A program made the position numbers and the translations under genes. Source: Amaurobius ferox (taxonomy: Eukaryota > Arthropoda > Arachnida > Araneae > Amaurobiidae). Taken from it: a DNA stretch of 64,000 nucleotides. The DNA is taken from the NCBI GenBank assembly GCA_951213105.1, contig OX578138.1, positions 65,571,040-65,635,039 on the forward strand, in the 5' to 3' direction. Every line of letters begins with the position of its first letter. The first letter of the stretch is position 1. This document shows, in pieces, positions 55,681-64,000 of the stretch. Under the pieces are notes generated by a model. The model had not been told where the DNA came from and searched no databases. It was given only the letters and a program-made list of their open reading frames with translations.

Positions 55681-57208
55681 AAGGTCTGCGAGTGTACACT
55701 AAGGTCTGCGAGTGTACACTAAAGGTCTGCGAGTGTACACTAAAGATCTGTGAGTGTACACTGAAGGTCTGCGAGTGTGCACTAAAGGTCTGCGAGTGTA
55801 CACTAAAGGTTTACGAGTGGGCACAAAAGGTCTGCGAGTGTACACTAAAGGTCTGCGAGTGTACACTAAAGTTCTGCGAGTGTACACTAAAGGTCTGCGA
55901 GTGTACACTAAAGATCTGCGAGTGTACACTAAACATCTGCGAGTGTACACTAAAGGTCTGCGAGTGTACACTAAAGGTCTGCGAGTGTACACTAAAGATC
56001 TGCGAGTGTACACTAAAGGTCTGCGAGTGTACACTAAAGATCTGCGAGTGTACACTAAAGGTCTGCGAGTGTACACTAAAGGTCTGCGAGTGTACACTAA
56101 AGGTCTGAGAGTGTACACTAAAGTTCTGCGAGTGTGCACTAAAGGTATGCGAGTGTGCACTAAAGGTCTGCGAGTGTACACTAAAGGTCTGCGAGTGTGC
56201 ACTGAAGGTCTGCGAGTGTACACTAAAGGTCTGCGAGTGTGCACTAGAGGTTTGCGAGTGTACACTAAAGGTCTGCGAGTGTGCACTAAAGGTCTGCGAG
56301 TGTGCACTAAAGGTCTGCGAGTGTACACTAAAGGTCTGCGAGTGTACACTAAAGGTCTGAGAGTGTACACTAAAGTTCTGCGAGTGTGCACTAAAGGTAT
56401 GCGAGTGTGCACTAAAGGTCTGCGAGTGTACACTAAAGGTCTGCGAGTGTGCACTAAAGGTCTGCGAGTGTACACTAAATGTCTGCGACTGTACACTAAA
56501 GGACTGCGAGTGTACAGTAAAGGTCTGCGAGTGTGCACTAAAGGTCTGCGAGTGTACAGTAAAGGTCTGCGAGTGTACACTAAAGGTCTGCGAGTGTACA
56601 CTAAAGGTCTGCGAGTGTGAACTAAAGGTCTGCGAGTGTACACTAAAGGTTTGCGAGTGTGAACTAAAGGTCTGCGAGTGTACACTAAAGGTCTGCGAGT
56701 GTGCATTAAAGGTCTGCGAGTGTGCACTAAAGGTCTGCGAGTGTGCACTAAAGGTCTGCGAGTGTACACTAAAGATCTGCGAGTGTACACTAAAGATCTG
56801 CGAGTGTGCACTAAAGGTTTGCGCGTGTCCACTAAAGGTCTGCGAGTGTGCACTAAAGGTCTGCGAGTGTGCACTAAAGGTCTGCGAGTGTGCACTAAAG
56901 GTCTGCGAGTGTACACTAAAGGTCTGCGAGTGTACACTAAAGGTCTGCGAGTGTGCACTAAAGGTCTGCGTGTGTACACTAAAGGTCTGCGAGTGTGCAC
57001 TAAAGGTCTGCGAGTGTGCACTAAAGGTCTGCGAGTGTACACTAAAGGTCTGCGAGTGTGCACTAAAGGTCTGCGAGTATACACTAAAGATCTGCGAGTG
57101 TACACTAAAGGTCTGCGAGTGTACACTAAAGGTCTGCGACTGTACACTAAAGGTCTGCGACTGTACACTAAAGGTCTGCGAGTGTACACTAAAGGTCTGC
57201 GAGTGTAC
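55681..57208. repeat. 21 bp minisatellite, about 73 units
   Basis: Unit AAAGGTCTGCGAGTGTACACT. 21 is a multiple of 3 and most units lack stops, so long frames exist on both strands (up to 504 codons of a 7-residue repeat). These are composition artefacts. Variants are mostly single substitutions: TGTACACT or TGTGCACT, GGTCTG or GATCTG or GTTCTG. A 252 bp (12-unit) higher-order duplication is visible, for example the trio GGTCTGAGAG / GTTCTGCGAG / GGTATGCGAG at 56103-56160 and 56355-56412. Confidence 0.95.
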
Positions 57209-57492
57209 CCCAAAAGCCCGCGACCTGCTGCTCGCGAACACAGCAGTATTCACGAGCCGGAATTCAGTGTTCTTCAGAGGACAGTAAAATGACGTTCAGA
57301 AGCACTCAAAATAACATTTAGAGAGAATTTTAAGAATTATATAGAAGTATAAAAATTTTTACCCATCTTGTAAATAGCAAGAATTATCCACCATTTCACG
57401 GGATTTAAAATGCAACACTCTGATAAAATTTACACCGGAACATACGTGGAATTTTTGAAAACCAAACAACGCTTCAACGAGAGCAAAAAAGT
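57209..57492. other. Minisatellite right flank and repeat G
   Basis: Repeat G words (ACTCTGATAAAATTTACACC) lie at 57417. The rest is unassigned. Confidence 0.4.
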
Positions 57493-58773
57493 AACAAGAA
57501 AGATCAATCATGCTTAAAGCATTGATTATAAAACACTTTCCAACTTCAATGCAATTTTATTTAAACAAGTCTAAAATGCAATACATTCTTCGGTAATATT
57601 TTAAAACTTAACACAATACTACATTAATTTATTATATTTGAAAACTTAAACCTTCATCGAAAAAAATGAACTTCATTCAAATGACTGCATTGAAATATAA
57701 ATTGCCTGGTTTAAACATCTCTAAAATGCGATTGCTCGCTAATATTTTTAAAACCATCATAATACTACGATAATTTATTATATTTGAAAACTTCATCGAA
57801 AACAACTGAAATTCATTCAAATGACGTCATAGAAAAAATAACACGCCTGGATCTCTCTATAAATAACATTTTCCCATTAATTTCATTCATCAAAATACTA
57901 TAATAATTTATTTTGTTTAAAAATTAAGACCATGGAGCTACAAGTAATTAAACTCTATGCTTAAAACTGCATAAAAAAAATCGTCTTTCTCTTTGTAAAA
58001 TCAATGAATATTTCATTTATATCAGCTATGCAGACTCCATGAGCTAAATAATTTTGTGTTAAAGAAATACAGCAATTCTAATACAACTCATTCTACATGT
58101 TTTGCTGTTTACATTTTACATAAATGAAAAATAGGCTTCGCCGTAGAAATAATCAAATTTGGATGATCATTTAAACTCAAATATATTGTAATTGCGTTGT
58201 TTCAGTATGTAGATGCACAGAATTTAAGCAAAAATAAAGTGGTTTTAAGACGGATACAGCACTCAATATGAATTAAAAAGAACTTAAAAAATCTCGATTT
58301 TGGAACAAGATGGATTCCATATATCATTTTGAAGTGGGTTATGTAATCTTTTAATATCATGGTCACGTGATCGCTTCATATAAGAGGTGTAATTATTATT
58401 TTAATTTTTATTTAAAAAACTACTGAATATATTTCGCTGAATTTCTTTTTTATATATTTTATGGAACAATTTGAATATTACCTAAAATTTTCAAAGCAAT
58501 TTGTGAATTTTAAATCCGCTTAAAAAATGTTTTAAAAATTAGGTCCCATAGGGCTCAATGTATTTCATTTTTTCAACCCGGGTTCAATCCAAAACTAATT
58601 GGGTGATATTATTCATTTATATTCCCATAGGTCCTACAGACCGTCTGAACAACATACTAAAATTTCATTTTGATTAAGTCATTTTTACGGTAGTTATCGT
58701 GCTAACGGACAGACAGACAGACAGACAGAATGAACAAAGTCATAAACACTTTTCAACTTTGTTGTAAAGTGTT
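57493..58773 (+). mobile_element. HL-C element, complete reference copy
   Basis: 5' AACAAGAAAGATCAATCATG, with palindrome ATGCTTAAAGCAT at 57509, then AAAACACTTTCCAACTTC. Two internal units of about 130 bp, two CACGTGATC-like words, CCCTATAG/CCCGGGTTCAATCC, GACAGACAGACAGACAGAAT, and the terminal hairpin AACACTTTTCAAC / GTTGTAAAGTGTT. No coding content. Confidence 0.85.
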
Positions 58774-59356
58774 AAAAAACAAGGTGAAATATTTCAAAAG
58801 TAGATTTTTGGACATCTACTTTTTGCAAAAAAATGTATGTGGTGTAAACTTAGAAAGTAATTGTAACATTTTGCTCTGCTACAAAATATAAAATTAATTT
58901 AGCCGTTAACTTACTCCTAATTTAACGATAAAGATACAAATTAGCCAATATACTACTACCACAACCACCTTGCGGGAGTCCTGATACTTGTAAGTATAAA
59001 TAATTTCCCTGAAATACGCATATATAATTATAAAATAATACAAAGTGGAGAACTGTAGGAATTTTTTTTTATTTTAATATGTTCAGTATGATCAGCAACA
59101 AATGCATTGGAAAGTGCTAATATGATATTATAAAGATCAAGAATATTAATATTATATATATTAAAGCGAACTTTAAAATCAAAAGTCTGTAAACCCTTTA
59201 ATGTTATCAGTTATATCCAATTTATCAATTAATACTTTATTGTCATCTGGAATAAAACAATCAGTTCGAGTATAACGAATGCTATCATTTAGTTTTTTTA
59301 GGCAAGTAATAACACTCTCTTTTCGAGATCCTGCTCCATTTATTGTTAAGTCTATA
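58774..59356. other. Unassigned spacer
   Basis: No gene or recognised repeat. Confidence 0.35.
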
Positions 59357-59705
59357 CAGGGAAAGTCCTTAAAGTCTTTCCCAGGAAAGGCCTTTAAGTC
59401 TTTTCTAGGAAAGTCCTTAAAATATTTCCTATTTCCTAGGAATGTTCCTTAAAGTATATCTTAGGAGAGTCCTTTTAGTATTTTCTGGAAATTCCTTAAA
59501 GTTTTTTCTATTTCCTAGGAAAGTCCTTAAAATCTTTCTTATTTTCTTGGAAAGTCCTTAAAGTCTGTAATATTTCTTAGGAAAGTCCTTAACGTCTTTC
59601 TTAGGAAAGTCCTTAAAGTCTTTAATATTTCTTAGAAAAGTCTTTAAAGTCTTTCTTAAGAAAGTCCTTAAAGTATTTCTTATTTCCCAGGGAAGTCCTT
59701 AAGCA
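59357..59705. repeat. Minisatellite of AGGAAAGTCCTTAAAGTCTT units
   Basis: About 12 units alternate between a short form (about 24 bp) and a long form with an extra TATTTCTT (about 34 bp). The left edge begins GGGAAAGTCCTTAAAGTCTT at 59359. Confidence 0.85.
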
Positions 59706-60629
59706 CCCCCATAAATTTGTAAAGACAGACACGTTATATCTATCTGTAGTAAAGTGACCATGATCGATCGCAGCTTTGTGTAAAGTGATTGCAGCTTTAA
59801 AGATCCAAGATAAAGAACTTGTCAACAAAACGAGATAGACGAAACAAAAAAACCGATTACAAACTCGTAGAGTATTGCTTAATGAGTACAAATTGACAAT
59901 CAAATTCTTGCAGAATATAATTACAAAACACAATATGGTTTTTGACGAATTCTATAATTAAATTCTATACATATGGAATAAATTCATATTTTTATAGATA
60001 CAGAAACTCCATTTGCAATAAAGAAAACTCTATATTTAGAATATAGGACAATAAAGTTCTATTATCAAACTACAAAACGTATTTCATTTCAAGTTTTTAA
60101 CTGCTTTCTCACTTTTTCGGGGTACTTGATTAAATTTCAGGCAGCTAAAAATAAGTTCAGATTTTTCTAGATATTTGGTTATTTTATTCTGTTAAACTCT
60201 CAAAAATATTCACTTACCAAACACCTCAAGTAATTTTACTTCCTTGCCTATTTCACGGACATCTGAGATCAAATCTCTCATTAAAGTCAAGCACCTTCAT
60301 TCCAAACTTTTAAAATGGAATGTTTCTTCACGAAGAGGAAAAAAACAATTCTTCTTGTGAGAAATGGTATTTCTGCAGATGCATTTTGGGCAGAAAAAAT
60401 GGAATTTAACTTATTCATTGATTTTTCATGCGAATATTTGAACTGAATTGTATTTAAACTGAAATTCAATTTAAACGTAATTCTTAGAAAATAATACAGG
60501 GTAACGCTTTCAATTACTTCCTGAAGGGAAGTAGGATCAAAAAATAACATAAAATTTTAAAATCATATGATATATCAAGAATAAACTTTGTTCAGTTAAC
60601 TAGTATTAATATACCCTCAAAATTACATC
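59706..60629. other. Unassigned region
   Basis: Minus-strand frames of 87-103 codons (59622-59933 overlapping the repeat, and 60287-60550) show no domain. Confidence 0.35.
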
Positions 60630-61742
60630 AAAAAATCTGATTTGGGCATAAGACTTTCCTTATACAATTCAATTAAATTATTTCTTTCACATAAAAAAAA
60701 TTCATGCATAATATAAATTGATGATGCAAATATATCCACGGTACAATGTCTCTAACGTTGAATTGTATATTTGGAACTTTTTTGGATGACAACATATTAC
60801 ACTATTTCAAAGCACCCCATTAACTTATATTTCGCGTAACTTTAAATTGACAATTATCAATGTTGATTGCATCCACAATGAGCAATAGAGTCCCTATATT
60901 AAAATATTTTAATAATCAATGCATCAATTTGATGTCAATTCTGTTAACGTCGGGCTATTTTTAAAATTTTGACCATATTTCCGTCAATTTGTGGCAATGT
61001 ATCACTAAGTTGGCGATATTTCGCTAAACGAATCGCCCAGTTCGCCAAATTTATCGCCAAAAGTTACATACACAGACGAAGGGAAGAGCTTTTCTTATAT
61101 AAATGATTATTGACAAGCTGTTGGTCATAAAAATACAAAACTATTACATAAGTATCTTCTCTCGTGAATGGAACGAGCTAGAATGACGAGCATGATGTTC
61201 ACAATTTTGTCGAATAATATTACATGAAACGTGAACATATTTTGTGATAGTTAGTACTTTTTTAATTTTATGTAATATTTTTGATAAATGTATTTGAAAA
61301 GCGTGCAATTTCCCAAGCACGGTTCATGATAGCTTTTTAAAGTTCATGCCATTCGTTTTTCCAGTGAAAAATTACATAAAAAGGATCATTAAAGTGACAT
61401 TATTGAAAATTCTTATTTTTAATGATTTTTTCAGAATTTCCATCGAAAGTTTGGGGGGTTTCCAAATATTTGATTGCGTTTAAAATCAATAGTGTTCCAG
61501 TATTCCCCGATTGAAATATTTGTACCAAATTTCGCTCAAAACGCTGCATTCGTTCGTGAAATATCGCATTTACACACACTAATATAGATGCACATACGCA
61601 CATAGAGATCACCTGAAAAACGTTCTATTCGAGTTCAAGAATACTTGAGGTGCTTTTCCCGTCGAAAACCCAAATACGAATTTTCGACTCAGTCACAATA
61701 ATACTTTCCCTATACATTATACTGCATACATGGAGAAAATAA
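60630..61742 (+). mobile_element. HL-A element, divergent subfamily
   Basis: 5' AAAAAATCTGATTTGGGCAT and AAGACTTTCCTTATACAATT. Core with CTAAGTTGGCGATATTTCGC and GAACGAGCTAGAATGACGAG. It lacks a (CA)n tract (only ACACACACT). The 3' palindrome is CGTCGAAAACCCAAATACGA and the hairpin is TTTCCCTATACATTATAC. Clearly older or separate from copies 1-5. Confidence 0.7.
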
Positions 61743-62370
61743 AATACTTTTGAAAACGTAATGAATAGTTAAATATAAAATACAAAATAAATATTTTGTA
61801 TTTTTAGTATTTCGTATTTAAAAGTTATATGTTTCTCATGTGATTATGCTGAATTCAAAAAGAGGTATATTATTATTCCACTATTGGAAACACAAATTGT
61901 TTTTAGCTTAGATCTGAGGATAAATTACAATTTATACAAATTTAAATTTTTTTAGTGCAAATTTTAAATTAGAATGTTGTGATCAGAGGGAGGATGAAAT
62001 AAAAACGCTCGAGTTCAGGGATGCTTGAAGTGCTTTTCCGTCGAAAACCCGAATAATACGAATTTTCGACCAAGTCATAATACTTTATACTATATGCATA
62101 GGGAAAGTAATAAAATACTTTTGAAAACACAATGAATAGTTAAATATAAAGTACAAAATACATATTTTATATTTTGTTTTAGTATTTCGTATTTAAAAAT
62201 TATTTAAGTTTCTCATGTGATGATGTTGAAAGTATATTGGTGTTGGATATTGAAGTGAGGTATATTGTTACTCCACTATTGGAAACACAAATTATTTTTA
62301 GATTATATATGAGGATACATTACAATTTATACAAATTCAAATTTTTTACTGCGATTTTTAAATTAGAAAA
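61640..62370 (+). repeat. 370 bp tandem duplication spanning the HL-A 3' end
   Basis: The HL-A 3' end plus its flank (AATACTTTTGAAAACG...AATGAATAGTTAAATATAAA...CACTATTGGAAACACAAATT) at 61640-62000 is repeated 370 bp later at 62010-62370 with divergence. It therefore copied element and flank together rather than transposing. Confidence 0.75.
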
Positions 62371-62510
62371 TTGTGTTCAGATGAGGGAGGATAAAATAAA
62401 TCAGGTCCTCACTCATGATCTCTAAATCATATTATTTTAACACCCTTATAATTCGCAAAGTAGAAAATAATCAGTTGTCTGTACATCTGGAAACATTTCC
62501 ATAAGAGATA

Positions 62511-63605
62511 TCTTCTATAATAATAAAAGGCAATGCCTGTCTGTGTGTCTATCTGTGTGTGTGTGTGTCTTATACACTAAAGGTTCAGCGACCGCGCGTC
62601 GCAGAGCTACGAAATTTGGCAATCGGAGACCCGGGGGGGAGGGGGGTGACACAAGAAAACCGATTTTTGAATTTTGTTGTTGTTGTTATTTTATGTTTTA
62701 TGCGATTTCGACCTTTTTTTTCCCTTTTCCCCCATTTTCTCCCATCCAGACGTCGTAGAAAAAAACAAATCACACGATTGGAAAGAGTAAACAATTGCGA
62801 GTAAAAATATATCAATTTCAAATCTCAGGGATAAATTTTAATATTTTTTAAAGATTTTAAAACGAAAGTCACTTCCAGCTCAAATAAACGAACTTTCGTT
62901 TTTAAATCCTCGCATCGGGAAAAGTACCGACAATTTCGACTAATAATTTATATTTTTAGAAAGCTCAAAGATCAGGCTTTCTTACAAGCCCAATCTGGTC
63001 AAGAAATAATAAAAAGTAGCCGCACAATCCGGATTTTAAGGAAGTAATGATTTTCAATTTCTCGGCCAAATTGCGAAAGCAGGGATCGACTTCTCACCCA
63101 CATGAGCGCGCAGACGGATGGTGTTTCTATGGTGGAGGGGAGGTGGGCGAGGTTAAGATGTCACGATTCTGACGAGGTTCTGACGTCACGGTTCTGACGA
63201 GTTTGCGTCAGATACGGATAGCGAAATCGAATGGAACATTCTATATTTGTGCCTTCCAAATAATGAATGTACGTCATTAAACTAAAACAAACCATCCATT
63301 TTATTTGAATAAATTATTCATCCATTTTATTGGAATAAATTATTATTTTCGAAATAAATTGCTTTTCATTTTAAATTTCAATTTGCTTGGAATGCATTTA
63401 TTAATTTTTTAAAAACGTCATTATCAATTTTCAAGAACCCCCCTCCCCCCTAGAACATTATTTTTCATCTTAAAATTTCATTATTAGTTTTAACGTCATT
63501 AAACTAAAACGAACTTTGTTAACTCCATGGGGTTATGGCCCAGCAAGTTTGCCACTGTCAGAATTTTCAAGGGCAGCGAACAGGCTGGTCGCCGAAGACG
63601 GCTAG
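62511..63605 (+). mobile_element. Probable Helitron, plus strand
   Basis: 5' end: host A then TCTTCTATAATAATAAAAGG, CCTGTCTGTGTGTC and a GGGGGGGAGGGGGG tract at 62631-62646. 3' candidate: GCGAACAGGCTGGTCGC stem (GCGA/TCGC), about 9 nt, then CTAG at 63602-63605 followed by T. The stem is short, so the 3' end is less certain than the 5' end. No Rep/Hel ORF. Confidence 0.4.
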
Positions 63606-64000
63606 TCATTAATATAGGGAAGAACAATGCCCAATGGATCATCCTCCTTTATTTATTTTTTTTTTTGCCTCTTTTCGCTATACTTCATGTTTTGACACAT
63701 ATATGACAGCACAGTCTTGATATACTATATCCAAAATTCATGTTCTCAACTCATTATTAAGCCGTTTTACAGTTGTAGGTGGTTCATGGTTGATGAAAGT
63801 AAATAAATTTTTCAGATGTACTTTCTTATTCTTCATTTAAAAATTTTAACTTAAAAATTGTAACTTAAACTTTGTCTCTGTACAATATAAATGGTGTTTT
63901 TCTTTTTATGTCATATCTGACTACATCGAATAAATTCAAAATGTGTTTATTTTATTTGTATTTGTTGGTGAACTTCCAAATGGGACGCAATGGACCACAA
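63606..64000. other. Unassigned end of window
   Basis: A poly(T) run at 63653-63665. No gene or repeat is recognised. Confidence 0.35.

Noticed and set aside
55681..57208. CRISPR array
   Set aside because: Units are contiguous with no unique spacers, in a eukaryotic repeat context.
55699..57253. Very long ORFs (up to 504 codons) on both strands with 7-residue repeats
   Set aside because: They follow automatically from a 21 bp unit lacking stops; both strands and several frames are open and flanking sequence is not coding.
63524..63545. copia-type primer binding site (GGTTATGGCCCAGC resembles the half-tRNA-iMet complement)
   Set aside because: One base short of the usual match, no LTR pair or gag is visible, and the position fits better as the 3' part of the Helitron candidate ending at 63605.

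Overview
This is AT-rich eukaryotic DNA dominated by transposable elements. I see no operon, no rRNA gene, no CRISPR array and no convincing complete host gene. The mixture (Helentron-like and Helitron elements, tRNA- and 5S-derived SINEs, mariner and hAT remnants, a Penelope-like terminal repeat, long minisatellites) suggests an arthropod. A chelicerate such as a spider is my best guess, from general resemblance only.

The main content is three families of non-autonomous elements, called HL-A, HL-B and HL-C here. Each has a 5' terminus with a subterminal motif, a core that often holds a (CA)n or CAGA-type microsatellite, and a 3' terminal hairpin whose right arm is the reverse complement of the 5' motif. 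There is no flanking target duplication and insertion is into A/T runs. That is the architecture described for Helentron-associated elements (HINE, DINE-1). HL-A and HL-B share related ends; HL-C has different ends built on the same plan. I see no Rep/helicase ORF.

Layout. 0-5.4 kb: SINE fragment, HL-A (minus), and an HL-A copy split by a 2.5 kb hAT-type element. 5.4-14.3 kb: a dispersed repeat, nested Helitron ends, two HL-A copies, one HL-B, and a 5'-truncated SINE with target duplication. 15-16 kb: dead Tc1/mariner-type transposase. 17-20 kb: the most gene-like part, with two minus-strand ORFs of unknown function and a 64 bp minimal Helitron between them. 21-31.5 kb: SINE, HL-B copies, HL-B tandem copies inside HL-C, and an HL-C carrying a complete 5S/tRNA composite SINE with a 17 bp target duplication. 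31.5-37.7 kb: fold-back element, HL-B with a greatly expanded 17 bp minisatellite, mariner remnant, complete non-autonomous Helitron, tRNA-like SINE, 74 bp tandem repeat. 38.6-46.3 kb: HL-C copies, one split by a head-to-tail array of six HL-B units. 46.5-54.9 kb: HL-A copies, a 0.5 kb inverted repeat with hammerhead-like motifs, and an HL-A-core tandem repeat. 55.7-57.2 kb: a minisatellite of about 73 units of 21 bp. 57.5-64 kb: complete HL-C, another minisatellite, divergent HL-A with a 370 bp tandem duplication, and a probable Helitron.

Most long open frames here are tandem-repeat artefacts or chance frames in AT-rich repeats. Repeat boundaries are by eye and good to about 5-20 bp unless a target duplication fixes them.
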